Shown here: positions 45,114 through 54,209 of the stretch, piece after piece | How the letters are laid out: each line of letters begins with the position of its first letter | Numbering within the stretch: position 1 is the first letter of the stretch | Assembly: GCA_017421045.1 (NCBI GenBank) | Contig: JAFQMC010000016.1 | Coordinates: 18,829 to 82,828, forward strand | DNA: 64,000 nucleotides | From: Clostridia bacterium | GTDB taxonomy: Bacteria > Bacillota > Clostridia > Oscillospirales > Acutalibacteraceae | Direction: 5' to 3' | Notes under the pieces: model-generated | Database searches by the model: none | The model's input: the letters and a program-made list of their open reading frames with translations, nothing else | Told to the model about the DNA's origin: nothing | Program-made: the position numbers and the translations under genes

Positions 45114-45166
45114 AATTAGCCTCCTCAACTCAAATCAACAAAGTCCGACAATACTTTTACAAATAG

Positions 45167-45195
45167 ATTTTACTATGTTTTTACATAGTTTTCAA
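45167..45195 (-). promoter_or_regulatory. Promoter of the 1418-aa LRR-dockerin gene with palindromic spacer
   Basis: Minus-strand TTGAAA (45195-45190), 17 bp, TAAAAT (45172-45167). The spacer holds a perfect inverted repeat CTATGT-AAAA-ACATAG (45173-45188), a candidate operator on the same face as the polymerase. Confidence 0.6.
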
Positions 45196-45395
45196 TAACA
45201 CAAATAGATTTAATAGAGCAAAAACTAATAAAACTTTCGCCTCGTTCTACACTGATTGTTATACTGATAATATTTGAGACTCATGCACTCCCCTATCACA
45301 TTCACAACACTTTTGAAATAAAATATATTGTCACGGTATAAACCATTTTTATCATGGCAAAAATATTAACAAATCAAAGCGTCGGAGTGTGAACC

Positions 45396-45746
45396 ATGAA
45401 CATAAAACGAGGAGACATATACTATGCAGATCTGAGCCCTGTGGTGGGTTCTGAGCAAGGCGGTGTGCGACCTGTACTGATTGTGCAGAATGATGTGGGA
45501 AACAAGCACAGTCCCACGGTAATAGCTGCCGCAATTACCAGCCAGCAATCCAAAGCGAACATTCCTACACACATCTCAATCGGAAGCGAAACCTGCGGAC
45601 TTGCGAAGAACAGCGTGGTGCTTCTGGAGCAGGTGAGGACCATTGACAAAAAACGTCTCAAGGAGAAGATGGGCTCTGTAAGCCAGAATGCCATGAGCAA
45701 AATAGACCAGGCGATTTCCATATCTCTGGGACTTGGAGTATATTAA
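45396..45746 (+). CDS. mazF: MazF/PemK-family endoribonuclease toxin
   Basis: A 116-residue MazF (EndoA/NdoA type): [29 protein letters not shown] at the start (key residues D, R, P, QND), then [30 protein letters not shown]. Catalytic Arg and Thr positions look intact. In Bacillus the toxin cleaves mRNA at UACAU and is preceded by its antitoxin gene. Here the 280 bp upstream hold no recognisable antitoxin ORF, so this copy appears solitary. GGAGTG precedes the ATG. Confidence 0.93.
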   Translation: MNIKRGDIYYADLSPVVGSEQGGVRPVLIVQNDVGNKHSPTVIAAAITSQQSKANIPTHISIGSETCGLAKNSVVLLEQVRTIDKKRLKEKMGSVSQNAMSKIDQAISISLGLGVY

Positions 45747-45747
45747 T

Positions 45748-45789
45748 AAAAAGGGCTGTGAGGTTCAAAGCGAACTTCACAGCCTTTTT
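45748..45789. terminator. Bidirectional terminator between mazF and metK
   Basis: A 13-bp stem (45754-45766 with 45772-45784, one mismatch) flanked by an A-run and a T-run, so it can stop both convergent transcripts. Confidence 0.85.
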
Positions 45790-45800
45790 CTCTGTTATTC

Positions 45801-46991
45801 TTATGCAAGCTCTGCAACTGCGGATTTGAGAGCATCAATGCGGTCTGTTGCCTCCCAACGAACACCAAGGTCCTCACGACCCATATGGCCATAGGCGGCA
45901 AGGGGTCTGTACTTGGTATTGAGCAGATCCAAATCACGGATGATGCTTGAAGGACGGCAGTCAAAAACCTTGTCTACTGCTTTGGAGATAACCTCGTCTG
46001 CGTACTGTGAAGTACCGAAGGTATCTACAAATACGGAAACAGGCTTTGCAACACCAATAGCGTAAGCAAGCTGAACCTCGCATTTCTTTGCAAGACCTGC
46101 TGCTACGATATTCTTGGCAATATAGCGACAGTAGTAAGCAGCACTGCGGTCAACCTTTGTGGGGTCTTTGCCTGAGAATGCACCGCCACCGTGACGGGAA
46201 TATCCGCCGTAGGTATCAACGATGATCTTCCTTCCTGTGAGACCTGAGTCACCGCAGGGTCCGCCGATAACAAAGCGACCTGTGGGATTGATGAAATACT
46301 TTGTGTTCTCATCCAGAAGCTCTGCAGGGATTATGGGCTTGATAACCTGCTCCATAAGGTCTGCACGAATAGTCTCAAGAGTGACGTCTTCGCTGTGCTG
46401 AGTGGATACAACAACAGTATCTATGCGACAGGGCTTATCGCCGTCATACTCAACGGAAACCTGAGTTTTTCCGTCGGGATAAAGGTAGCTGAGGATACCG
46501 TTTTTGCGGACTTCGGTGAGTCGAAGTGCCAGCTTGTGAGCAAGGGATACAGGCAGAGGCATAAGCTCCTCGGTCTCGTCGCAAGCGAAGCCGAACATCA
46601 TGCCCTGATCGCCTGCACCGAGCTGGTTGAGGGTGTCTGCCTCTCCGTCTTTAAGCTCCAGAGAGTTGTCAACACCCATTGCTATGTCGGAGGACTGCTT
46701 ATCAAGAAGCACGTTTACCTTGCAAGCCTTGCCGTCAAAGCCGCAACCCTCATTGTCATAACCGATATCGCAGGCTACGCGGCGTGCAATAGTCTCCACG
46801 TCTACGTCACAGTTTGCGGTAATCTCACCCATTACATTGATAACACCTGTTGTGGCTGTGGTCTCACATGCAACGTGAGCGTTCTTGTCGTTTTCCAGAA
46901 TAGCGTCCAGAACTGCGTCGGAAATCTGGTCACAGAGTTTGTCGGGATGTCCCTCTGTAACTGATTCTGATGTAAATAGATATCTTGCCAT
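45801..46991 (-). CDS. metK: S-adenosylmethionine synthetase
   Basis: A 396-residue methionine adenosyltransferase. [36 protein letters not shown] and [16 protein letters not shown] (ATP- and Mg-binding loops) are all present, and length is normal. It makes SAM from ATP and Met in the cytoplasm. Its mRNA begins with a SAM-I riboswitch, giving feedback control. Confidence 0.97.
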   Translation of the reverse strand: MARYLFTSESVTEGHPDKLCDQISDAVLDAILENDKNAHVACETTATTGVINVMGEITANCDVDVETIARRVACDIGYDNEGCGFDGKACKVNVLLDKQSSDIAMGVDNSLELKDGEADTLNQLGAGDQGMMFGFACDETEELMPLPVSLAHKLALRLTEVRKNGILSYLYPDGKTQVSVEYDGDKPCRIDTVVVSTQHSEDVTLETIRADLMEQVIKPIIPAELLDENTKYFINPTGRFVIGGPCGDSGLTGRKIIVDTYGGYSRHGGGAFSGKDPTKVDRSAAYYCRYIAKNIVAAGLAKKCEVQLAYAIGVAKPVSVFVDTFGTSQYADEVISKAVDKVFDCRPSSIIRDLDLLNTKYRPLAAYGHMGREDLGVRWEATDRIDALKSAVAELA

Positions 46992-47030
46992 AAAAATTCT
47001 CCTTCCAATTCCTTATTAAGATAACATAAA

Positions 47031-47157
47031 AAAACCGCTGCCGGAATCCGACAGCGGTATAAAAACTCATCTTTCGGTGATTCCGCAGGATTTGGCACCT
47101 TACAAAAGCAGGTTGCCGGACGTCACAGGGCCTGTTCCCTCAGTCTCTCTTGATAAG
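47031..47157 (-). promoter_or_regulatory. SAM-I (S-box) riboswitch with terminator
   Basis: On the minus strand the aptamer runs from CTTATCAAGAGAG (starting 47157) through GAGGGAacaGGCCCTGTGA and CCCGGCAACC-like segment, the AAGGTGCCAAATCC T-loop region and ends with GAAAGATGAG (47066), all hallmark S-box elements. It is followed by a terminator stem ACCGCTG(T)CGG/CCGGCAGCGGT and T-run (47058-47026). High SAM should terminate metK transcription. Confidence 0.95.
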
Positions 47158-47180
47158 CGGTTATTAAATTGTACGTGCTA

Positions 47181-47208
47181 ATTATAGCACCAATAGACAA
47201 AATGTCAA
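47181..47208 (-). promoter_or_regulatory. metK promoter
   Basis: Minus-strand TTGACA (47208-47203), 16 bp, TATAAT (47186-47181), in a GGTGCTATAAT context identical to that of the tRNA-Leu(GAG) promoter. Confidence 0.8.
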
Positions 47209-47213
47209 GTGTT

Positions 47214-48200
47214 TTATCTTTCCTCTCTGAAATACGACAGTCCCAGATGTGCAGGAGGCTGATGCTCACGCTTTTTGCGCATGCTGGTAAATACAAGCAC
47301 GATGATTGTAACAACATAAGGCAACATCTTGAACAGTTCCTGTGTCTCAACACCAAGACCCTGAGCATAAACGTTGGCATTGCAAAGTGCACCGAACAGA
47401 AACGCTCCGAGGATTGCCATGTGAGGCTTCCACAGTGCGAAGATAACCAGTGCGATTGCCATCCAGCCTCTGTCGCCGAATGCATCGTTTGACCAGCTGC
47501 CGTTAGCATATGCCATAACGTACTGAAGTCCGCCAAGACCTGCAATGGCACTACCGATGCAGGTTGCAAGGTACTTATACTTTGTAACATTGATTCCTGC
47601 TGCATCTGCGGTTGCAGGGTTCTCGCCCACAGCTCTGAGGTTTAGGCCTACTCTTGTCTTAGAAAGGATAACAGAAGCAATAATTGCAATAATTATCGAC
47701 AGATATGTAAGGAAATCAAAGGACAAAAACAGCTCGCCGAACCATCCGAGGTCATCTGCAAAAGGAAGCTTTGTGCAGAAGAAGTTACTTGTCTTTGTAA
47801 GTGCAACAGAGGGAAGGTCGCTGTCTACAAGCTTTATGAGTGATGCACCGAAGAAGTTGCCCAGACCTATACCGAAGGTAGTAAGTGCAAGACCCGTTAC
47901 GTTCTGGTTAGCTCTGAGAGTTACGGTGAAGAAGCTGTAGATAAGACCCATAAGTGCTGAACCGATTACTGAGCAAAGGAAAGGAATCAGAACGCTCAGG
48001 AAAGGATTCATATTTTCAAGCACATTGCCACAGGCGTTCTCGTAAAGGAACGCACCCGTAACACCACTTATGGCACCAACATACATGATACCTGGAATAC
48101 CGAGGTTAAGGTGTCCTGATTTTTCGGTGATAATCTCGCCGGTTGCACCGTAGAGCATAGGAACACCGATGAGTATTGCTCGACAGATGTAAGAAATCAT
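47214..48200 (-). CDS. Nucleoside-type ABC transporter permease 2
   Basis: A 328-residue integral membrane protein of the BPD_transp_2 (ribose/branched-chain/nucleoside) permease family, with about 8-9 hydrophobic segments. GEIITEKSGHLNLGIPGIMYVGA at the N-terminus and AVGENPATADAAGINVTKYKYLA (the EAA-like loop contacting the ATPase) are typical of the YufQ/NupC component. It is the last gene of the xpt-BMP-ABC operon and overlaps the other permease by 4 nt. Confidence 0.9.
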   Translation of the reverse strand: MISYICRAILIGVPMLYGATGEIITEKSGHLNLGIPGIMYVGAISGVTGAFLYENACGNVLENMNPFLSVLIPFLCSVIGSALMGLIYSFFTVTLRANQNVTGLALTTFGIGLGNFFGASLIKLVDSDLPSVALTKTSNFFCTKLPFADDLGWFGELFLSFDFLTYLSIIIAIIASVILSKTRVGLNLRAVGENPATADAAGINVTKYKYLATCIGSAIAGLGGLQYVMAYANGSWSNDAFGDRGWMAIALVIFALWKPHMAILGAFLFGALCNANVYAQGLGVETQELFKMLPYVVTIIVLVFTSMRKKREHQPPAHLGLSYFREER

Positions 48201-49309
48201 ACCCTAGCCTCCTTCTTTGTGTGATGGAACTTGATTGAATATCTGATAAAGAACTCACAGCCAACCACAAACAGAATTACTATTCCAACTGCGATATCCG
48301 CAAAGGAAGAGTTGAGTCCGCAGTTATCGGCAACCTTGGCAGAACCGAGATTCAGGAAGATTACCAGCGCTGACATAAGAACCATAATGAAAGGATTGAA
48401 CTGGCCAAGCCATGACACCATAATTGCAGTGAATCCCTGACCGCCAACCGTGTTTGTATCAATGGAGTGATCGGTACCTGCAACAAGGAGCATACCTACA
48501 AGACCGCAAAGAGCACCCGATACAATCATTGTGCGGATGATAACCTTCTTAACATTGATTCCTACATAGCGGGCTGTGTTCTGGCTCTCACCTACAACGG
48601 TAATTTCATATCCGTGTTTGCTGTAGTTGAGATAGATATACATCAGAATTGTAATAACAAGGATGATAATTACATTGAGGGCGTATTTATTATCGCCGAT
48701 CATAGGCAGATTCCCCTCAGCTACAGGGTTGATTTTATTGGAACCGCCGCCTTCTATGTAAAGATAGTACTTAACTATCTGAGTGGCAACGTAGTTCATC
48801 ATAAGTGTAAACAGGGTTTCGTTGGTGTTATACTGAGCTTTGAAAATTGCAGGAATAACACCCCAGATGGCACCCGCTACAACGCTTGACAGCAGGATAA
48901 CCAGAATCAGTGCGGGATAAGGAAGCACATCGCCAAGCTCTATCATACATATCATAGAGGCAAGTCCGCCGACGAGAGCCTGTCCCTCTGCGCCGCAGTT
49001 CCAGAACTTCATCTTGAAGGCAGGTGTGACTGCAAGGGAAAGTCCCAGAAGGATGGCGGTCTTCTGCAGATACTTCCACAGCATTACCGTTGAGCCTGTT
49101 TCAAGCTTACCGAAAACACCGCGGTACATGGTCTCATAAATTGTAAAGAAACTCTCCTTGGTAAGGAGCATGGATATAAACCCGACAAGCAAAAGTGCAA
49201 CGACAATGGCGGCTATTCGCACAAGCCATGCCTGCCACCACTTCATATCATCACGCTTTACAAGGTGAAAAAGCGGTTCCCGCTTGTGAACGGTTTTTGT
49301 TTTACTCAT
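48197..49309 (-). CDS. Nucleoside-type ABC transporter permease 1
   Basis: A 370-residue permease of the same family (YufP/NupB type), with about 9-10 membrane segments. FKMKFWNCGAEGQALVGGLAS and the coupling loop VVGESQNTARYVGINVKKV are recognisable. ATG at 49309 overlaps the ATPase stop; the residues before the chosen start would lie in the ATPase gene. With the second permease, the two-domain ATPase and the BMP lipoprotein it forms a complete importer, likely for nucleosides. Confidence 0.9.
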   Translation of the reverse strand: MSKTKTVHKREPLFHLVKRDDMKWWQAWLVRIAAIVVALLLVGFISMLLTKESFFTIYETMYRGVFGKLETGSTVMLWKYLQKTAILLGLSLAVTPAFKMKFWNCGAEGQALVGGLASMICMIELGDVLPYPALILVILLSSVVAGAIWGVIPAIFKAQYNTNETLFTLMMNYVATQIVKYYLYIEGGGSNKINPVAEGNLPMIGDNKYALNVIIILVITILMYIYLNYSKHGYEITVVGESQNTARYVGINVKKVIIRTMIVSGALCGLVGMLLVAGTDHSIDTNTVGGQGFTAIMVSWLGQFNPFIMVLMSALVIFLNLGSAKVADNCGLNSSFADIAVGIVILFVVGCEFFIRYSIKFHHTKKEARV

Positions 49310-50846
49310 TCTTATCACCCTCACTCTCGTATCTTGACTTGGTCATCAGAATTCCAAGCTCTTCCTTGGTGGCGGTACGGCCGTCAACAATTCCGGTGAT
49401 TCTGCCCGAACCGATAACCATAATTCTATCGCAAAGCTCTATCAGAGCATCCAGGTCTTCGCCAACGAAAACTACGGCTACACCCTTTTCTTTCTGTTCA
49501 TTGAGAAGATTGAAGATGGTGTAGGAGGAGTTGATATCCAGACCTCTGACGGGATAGGCAACCATGAGAACCTTGGGCGAAGCCGCAATCTCACGGCCTA
49601 CCAGAACCTTCTGAATGTTACCGCCTGAAAGCTGTCTGACGGGAGTGGACACGCTGGGAGTAACAACACCCAGCTCGTCAACGATTTTCTCTGCAAGGGT
49701 CTTGGGCGCTTTTCTGTGAAGGAACATGGACTTGCCCTTGCGATAGCTTCGGAGCATCATATTATCGGTGATGTCCATATTTGCCACGAGTCCCATACCA
49801 AGTCTGTCTTCGGGAACAAAGGAAAGGCGCACGCCCAGATCCCTGATCTGCTTGGGAGTTTTGTCCCTGAGGTTTTCTATGGAATTGGTCTTGGGATTCA
49901 GGTAGGTTATCTCGCCGGAGTTGACTTTCTGAAGTCCCGCAATAGCTTCCAGAAGCTCTCTCTGTCCGCTTCCTGCGATGCCTGCTATACCAAGAATTTC
50001 TCCGCCGCGTGCGGTGAAAGAAACATCGCTGAGCACCTTGACACCTGAGCGATTGACACACTCAAGACCCTTGACAATAAGTCTGTCGGTGGGGTTCTTG
50101 GGTTCGCTTCTGTTGATATTAAGAGAAATTTTCTTACCCACCATCATCTCTGTGAGCTCATTCTCGTTGGTTTGAGCGGTAGTTACAGAGCCAACATATT
50201 CACCCTTGCGAAGAACGGCAACTCTGTCGGAAAGCTCCATAACCTCGTTAAGCTTGTGGGTGATGATTATGATTGATTTTCCGTCTTCTCTCATTCGGCG
50301 CAGAACATCAAATAGTTTCTTGATTTCCTGAGGAGTCAGAACTGCTGTGGGCTCGTCAAGAATGAGGATATCGGCACCTCGGTACAGCACCTTGACAATC
50401 TCAACGGTCTGCTTCTCTGAAACAGACATGGTATATATTTTCTTCTCGGGATCGAGGTCAAATCCGAACTTGTCGCAAATCTCGCGGATTTTCTTTGTAG
50501 ACTGCTTGAGATTATATTTTCCGTCGTTAATTCCGAGAACAATATTCTCTGCAGCAGTGAAAACATCAACAAGCTTGAAGTGCTGATGAATCATACCGAT
50601 TTTATAGTTGTAAGCATCCTTGGGAGATGTTACTACTGCTTCTTTTCCGTCAACGAATATCTGACCTTCGTCAGGGAAATATATTCCGGAAATCATATTC
50701 ATAAGTGTGGTTTTTCCTGAGCCGTTCTCACCGAGAATGGACAGGATCTCACCTCGGTATGCAGTGAGGCTAACATTCTTGTTAGCGACCACCTTACCAA
50801 AGGTTTTGGTGATATTTTTCAGTTCGATAGCTGCTTTTTTCTCCAT
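49302..50846 (-). CDS. Two-domain ABC transporter ATP-binding protein (nucleoside/sugar type)
   Basis: A 514-residue ATPase with two nucleotide-binding domains in tandem. Domain 1 has Walker A GENGSGKTTL near residue 40, signature-like TMSVSEKQTVEI and Walker B ILILDEPTAVLTP. Domain 2 has a degenerate Walker A (GIAGSGQRELLE), the signature LSGGNIQKVLVGRE and a non-canonical Walker B (VLMVAYPVRGLD) lacking the usual Asp-Glu pair. An inactive second site is normal in this YufO/NupA/RbsA family. Start at 50846 gives MEKKAAIELKNITKTFG. Confidence 0.93.
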   Translation of the reverse strand: MEKKAAIELKNITKTFGKVVANKNVSLTAYRGEILSILGENGSGKTTLMNMISGIYFPDEGQIFVDGKEAVVTSPKDAYNYKIGMIHQHFKLVDVFTAAENIVLGINDGKYNLKQSTKKIREICDKFGFDLDPEKKIYTMSVSEKQTVEIVKVLYRGADILILDEPTAVLTPQEIKKLFDVLRRMREDGKSIIIITHKLNEVMELSDRVAVLRKGEYVGSVTTAQTNENELTEMMVGKKISLNINRSEPKNPTDRLIVKGLECVNRSGVKVLSDVSFTARGGEILGIAGIAGSGQRELLEAIAGLQKVNSGEITYLNPKTNSIENLRDKTPKQIRDLGVRLSFVPEDRLGMGLVANMDITDNMMLRSYRKGKSMFLHRKAPKTLAEKIVDELGVVTPSVSTPVRQLSGGNIQKVLVGREIAASPKVLMVAYPVRGLDINSSYTIFNLLNEQKEKGVAVVFVGEDLDALIELCDRIMVIGSGRITGIVDGRTATKEELGILMTKSRYESEGDKNE

Positions 50847-50928
50847 ACTTATCCCCTTTCTCATAATTCTCAACAAAACGCTGTCACGTCCGCTTTGTTC
50901 AGAATTATACCTACTATAATAAGTTATA

Positions 50929-50949
50929 GGCGGGGCAAGAAGCCCCGCC
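50929..50949 (-). other. Intercistronic GC hairpin between BMP and ATPase genes
   Basis: A perfect 8-bp stem GGCGGGGC/GCCCCGCC with a five-base loop between the lipoprotein stop and the ATPase start, without a T-run. Such hairpins usually stabilise the upstream binding-protein mRNA or cause partial termination, giving more binding protein than transporter. Confidence 0.65.
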
Positions 50950-50963
50950 TCTTAATTACTTTA

Positions 50964-52187
50964 TTAGCCGTAGTTCTCGTCCAGAAGTGTGATTCCGTCG
51001 ATTCTCAGGTCAAAGTAAGGTGCAGATCTGAGTGAAGACTCCTCAAAAATGCCGTCCTTGATAACCTCTGTATCAGGTGTGAAAGCTTCGTCAGTGTCAA
51101 CATCTGCAAGATAAGATGTCAAAGCCTCGCCCTTAACAGTGAAGTTAGCTGTATCAAATACCTTAATGGTACCATCAAGAATCTGAGCCTTAACTTCCTC
51201 AATCTTCTCTACTGTGCCTGCTGCTGCAGCCTTCTCGTTAACATCTGTCAGAACAACAGAACCTGTCTCGATTGTACCTGTCCAGTCAGTCTCGATAGCT
51301 TTGCCTGTCTGTACGCACTCGATCATATGCTTGAAGTAGGGAGCCCAGTCAATACGGGAAGAAACGATAAAGGTGTTGGGGCAAGCTGCAACTGTGGAGC
51401 CGTTGTAGGAAACGTTGGGAACGCCCTTGGACTCGCAAGCTGTGGGAGCACCCATGGAGTCAGCGTGCTGAGAAATAAGAACGCAACCGCCGTTGATAAG
51501 TGCAAGAGCTGCCTCTTTCTCAAGAGTCTCATCGTACCAGCTGCCTGTGAACTTAACATCCATTGTTACTGTGGGGCAAACGCTCTTTGCACCGAGGTAG
51601 AAGGATGTGTAACCGGACATAACCTCTGCGAATGTGAATGCGCCTACATAGCCCATCTTTGCCTCTTCAGCAGTGATGTCGCCTGCCTCGATCATCTCGT
51701 TGAGCTTCATACCTGCAGCAACACCTGCAAGATATCTGCCCTCATAGATGGAAGCAAATGCGTTGTGGAAATTGTCAAGACCTGCTGTGTGAGCCTGTGT
51801 GCCTGTTGCATGGCAGAACTGCACATCGGGATACTCCTTAGCAGCTTCCATGAGGAAGGATTCGTGACCAAAGCTGTCTGCAAAGATTACGTTACAGCCG
51901 TCAACCTCGATGAGCTCGATTGCTGCATCTGTGCACTCTGTGGACTCGGGAATCTGAGTCTTCTGTGCATACTCAACGCCCATCTCTTCACATGCTGCAA
52001 CTGCTGCATCCATGAAGTTCTTGTCGTAGGTGGAGTTCTCGTCATGAAGGAAGATGAAACCAACCTTCACCTCTGCGAGATCTGCGTTAGCAGCACCTGT
52101 GGTAGTGTCTGTGTCTCCGTTTGCTCCGCAAGCTGCAAATGCCATAAGCATCAGAACAGCAAGAAGAGCGCAAAGAATTCTTTTCAT
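50964..52187 (-). CDS. BMP-family (PnrA/BmpA) substrate-binding lipoprotein
   Basis: A 407-residue lipoprotein: signal peptide with lipobox LMAFAACG (Cys near residue 20), then a Bmp domain (KVGFIFLHDENSTYDKNFMDAA, IFADSFGHESFLMEAA, YLAGVAAGMKL, GYVGAFTFAEV). BMP proteins, exemplified by Treponema PnrA, bind purine nucleosides. Together with the adjacent ABC genes and xpt this indicates purine nucleoside uptake feeding salvage. The 76 bp between xpt and this gene hold a small GGGC/GCCC hairpin. Confidence 0.93.
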   Translation of the reverse strand: MKRILCALLAVLMLMAFAACGANGDTDTTTGAANADLAEVKVGFIFLHDENSTYDKNFMDAAVAACEEMGVEYAQKTQIPESTECTDAAIELIEVDGCNVIFADSFGHESFLMEAAKEYPDVQFCHATGTQAHTAGLDNFHNAFASIYEGRYLAGVAAGMKLNEMIEAGDITAEEAKMGYVGAFTFAEVMSGYTSFYLGAKSVCPTVTMDVKFTGSWYDETLEKEAALALINGGCVLISQHADSMGAPTACESKGVPNVSYNGSTVAACPNTFIVSSRIDWAPYFKHMIECVQTGKAIETDWTGTIETGSVVLTDVNEKAAAAGTVEKIEEVKAQILDGTIKVFDTANFTVKGEALTSYLADVDTDEAFTPDTEVIKDGIFEESSLRSAPYFDLRIDGITLLDENYG

Positions 52188-52261
52188 TGGAAATTCCTCC
52201 TAAAAAAATTTATAATATAGGGCTTGCCCTAAAATTATCTATAATTAAATGGGCGGGGTAT

Positions 52262-52837
52262 TTATCGGAAGGTTATCTCACCTGTTTCGGGATTCATGCT
52301 CTCAACAATCGCAAGGGACTCTACGCGTATTCCCTTTTCTCTGAGTTTGTCTCCGCCGTGCTGAAAGCCTTTCTCAATAACAATTCCGCAACCGACAAGC
52401 TCGGCGCCGGAGCCGTTGATTATATCGATAAGGCCACCAAGGGCGCATCCGTGAGCAAGGAAATCGTCAATAACAAGAACCTTGTCTCCTTCACCGATAA
52501 AGTCTTTGGATACAATTACATGATTTACGTTTCCGTGTGTGTAGCTCTTGACATCACTCTGATAAAAATCATTACTGATGTTGATAGACCTGGACTTCTT
52601 GGCGAAAACCACAGGACACGAAAAAAACTGCGCAGCAATACAAGCAATACCGATGCCTGAGGCCTCTATGGTAAGAATCTTGTTTATCTCGCAGTCCTGA
52701 TACAGGCGCTTGAACTCTGCTCCGATTTCGCGGAGAAGCTCAACGTCCACCTGATGATTGAGAAAGCTGTCAACTTTCAGAATGTTTCCGGGAAAAAGCT
52801 GTCCGTTTTTGAGAATTCTATCTTTCAGAAGTTGCAC
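52262..52837 (-). CDS. xpt: Xanthine phosphoribosyltransferase
   Basis: A 191-residue purine phosphoribosyltransferase of the Xpt type. The PRPP-binding motif VLVIDDFLAHGCALGGLIDI near residue 124 and the N-terminal LNHQVDVELLREIG and EASGIGIA segments match Xpt. It starts with GTG at 52837 preceded by GGGGTGAGA. It converts xanthine to XMP. No purine riboswitch is seen in the roughly 40-nt leader. Confidence 0.93.
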   Translation of the reverse strand: MQLLKDRILKNGQLFPGNILKVDSFLNHQVDVELLREIGAEFKRLYQDCEINKILTIEASGIGIACIAAQFFSCPVVFAKKSRSINISNDFYQSDVKSYTHGNVNHVIVSKDFIGEGDKVLVIDDFLAHGCALGGLIDIINGSGAELVGCGIVIEKGFQHGGDKLREKGIRVESLAIVESMNPETGEITFR

Positions 52838-52868
52838 ACTCTCACCCCAAAATCATAATACATAAGAT

Positions 52869-52897
52869 AATTATATACGATATTTTCTTTTTTTTCA
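52869..52897 (-). promoter_or_regulatory. Promoter of the xpt-BMP-ABC operon
   Basis: On the minus strand TTGAAA, 17 bp, TATAAT about 30-60 bp upstream of the xpt GTG (coordinates within a few bases). Immediately upstream are two related words, TTTGTACAAA and TGTATAA-N5-TTGTACA, which form imperfect inverted repeats and could bind a regulator. Confidence 0.5.
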
Positions 52898-52961
52898 AGC
52901 TGTACAACCAGTTTATACAAATAGAAATAACTGTCTCTAATTTGTACAAACTGACAAAAAA

Positions 52962-52993
52962 CGACCCGAAACACATAAGTGTTCCGAGTCGCG
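52962..52993 (-). terminator. Terminator of the 198-aa membrane protein gene
   Basis: A 13-bp stem with one G-U pair (CGACTCGGAACAC/GTGTTTCGGGTCG) and TTTTTT on the minus strand, 17 bp after the stop codon. Confidence 0.82.
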
Positions 52994-53009
52994 TAGGTTG
53001 AATAATCTG

Positions 53010-53606
53010 TTATGTTGTTATTTCGTCAAGTGTCGCCCGGTCCTGGGTAGTCGACAAATCCATCTTGTCGCAGATTATACCGTACTTAGCAAGCAAATCA
53101 ACAATTTTGTTATAAAGCTCAGCATCGGCAGGATTACTGGTGTCGTTAATAAGCGCAACCGTCACCAACTCTCCCCGACTGTCAGCTCTGTTCAGGTAAT
53201 TCTCCAGTTCTTTATATGTGACCTCTTCATTTTCGTTGAGAATAATTGTCTCACCCGACACGGTGATTGCTATAATCTCAGGCTCAGCATTCGTTGTATC
53301 ATCGCCAAAAATCAAATCAGAGACTATAATTCCTCCGAAAACAACCACGCAGAAAAGCACAACAAGAACGAGTATACGCAGAAAAACTTTCATTGTTTTT
53401 TTAGGAGTAGGCTTTGGCGCAGGTTTTTTCTTAAGTGTCTTTCTTTCAGGCTTTGCTTTCGAAGACAGCCTCTCTCTCTTGTTGCGAGGTGCCCCATCAG
53501 AAAACTCTGAAGTCGTTTTATCTTCCCGAGTTATTGCATCAGCTGTACCCTCGGAATCAGAAAAATAAAACTCATTCATATCTTCATTTCTGAAATCTTC
53601 ACTCAT
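53010..53606 (-). CDS. Single-pass membrane protein of unknown function
   Basis: A 198-residue protein with a charged N-terminal cytoplasmic region (acidic residues 1-40, then a Lys/Pro-rich KAKPERKTLKKKPAPKPTPKK), one membrane helix (about residues 73-97, VFLRILVLVVLFCVVVFGGII in part) and an extracytoplasmic C-terminal domain of about 95 residues. That domain has ITVSGETIILNENEEVTYKELENYL, resembling the ExbD/TolR-like or biopolymer 'neev' fold where short peptides are sensed, but I cannot assign it firmly. It has its own promoter and terminator. Confidence 0.75.
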   Translation of the reverse strand: MSEDFRNEDMNEFYFSDSEGTADAITREDKTTSEFSDGAPRNKRERLSSKAKPERKTLKKKPAPKPTPKKTMKVFLRILVLVVLFCVVVFGGIIVSDLIFGDDTTNAEPEIIAITVSGETIILNENEEVTYKELENYLNRADSRGELVTVALINDTSNPADAELYNKIVDLLAKYGIICDKMDLSTTQDRATLDEITT

Positions 53607-53637
53607 TACAAATCACCCTCTCAAGATAGGATAATGT

Positions 53638-53666
53638 ATTTTACCATACTATCATTAATTTTGCAA
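53638..53666 (-). promoter_or_regulatory. Promoter of the 198-aa membrane protein gene
   Basis: Minus-strand TTGCAA (53666-53661), 17 bp, TAAAAT (53643-53638), about 32 bp upstream of the start codon. Confidence 0.6.
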
Positions 53667-53677
53667 ATTCAGCACAT

Positions 53678-54205
53678 TCAGGACAGGAGCGGTATCCGTT
53701 TCAAGTGAGGCATTATTATATAATACACAAGACCCGTAAGTGCACCTGTCGCAACGGACGCAAGAGACAACACGGGAAAATACGCATATACTGCATCGGA
53801 TACCAGCACAAGCGCCACCAGAAGCTGTCCGCAGTTGTGAAGGAAAGCACCTGCTATACCTATACCGAGGCATCCGAATTGAAGTTTTTTTATGCGTAGC
53901 ATCATCCACATTGCCAAGGTAGCAAGCACTCCCCCAGCAAGGCTCATAAAGAACGCAGTAACCCCTCGGGTCAATAGTGCAAAAACAGCTTTAGCCGCCA
54001 CAACACACACCGCACCCGGCAAAGAGCATAGCTCCAGAGCAAACATTACCGCAAGATTGGATAACCCCAACTTCATTCCCGGAAGAGCAAAGGGCAGTGC
54101 CGGGATCATATTTTCAACTGCTGACAAAATCAGTGCAACAGCAGACAACAAACCTATTCGGGTGAGTACAAGCACACTTTTATTCATCATAACCTTTTCT
54201 TTCAT
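53678..54205 (-). CDS. Gx transporter family membrane protein (HepS/EetB-like)
   Basis: A 175-residue polytopic membrane protein of the Hpre_diP_synt_I/Gx-transporter family, with about five hydrophobic segments and the conserved PGMKLGLSNLAVMFAL, GAVCVVAAKAVFALL and GAFLHNCGQLLVA blocks. It starts 4 bp after the NusG-II gene. In Listeria, a protein of this family (EetB) is required, together with EetA, for flavin-based extracellular electron transfer; in other clostridia the pair sits near ApbE and Rnf genes. Function here is inferred from that pairing. Confidence 0.83.
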   Translation of the reverse strand: MKEKVMMNKSVLVLTRIGLLSAVALILSAVENMIPALPFALPGMKLGLSNLAVMFALELCSLPGAVCVVAAKAVFALLTRGVTAFFMSLAGGVLATLAMWMMLRIKKLQFGCLGIGIAGAFLHNCGQLLVALVLVSDAVYAYFPVLSLASVATGALTGLVYYIIMPHLKRIPLLS

Positions 54206-54209
54206 ACTA

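Noticed and set aside
52838-52960. Purine riboswitch before xpt
   Set aside because: The predicted mRNA leader is only about 40 nt and lacks the UAUA...three-way-junction core.
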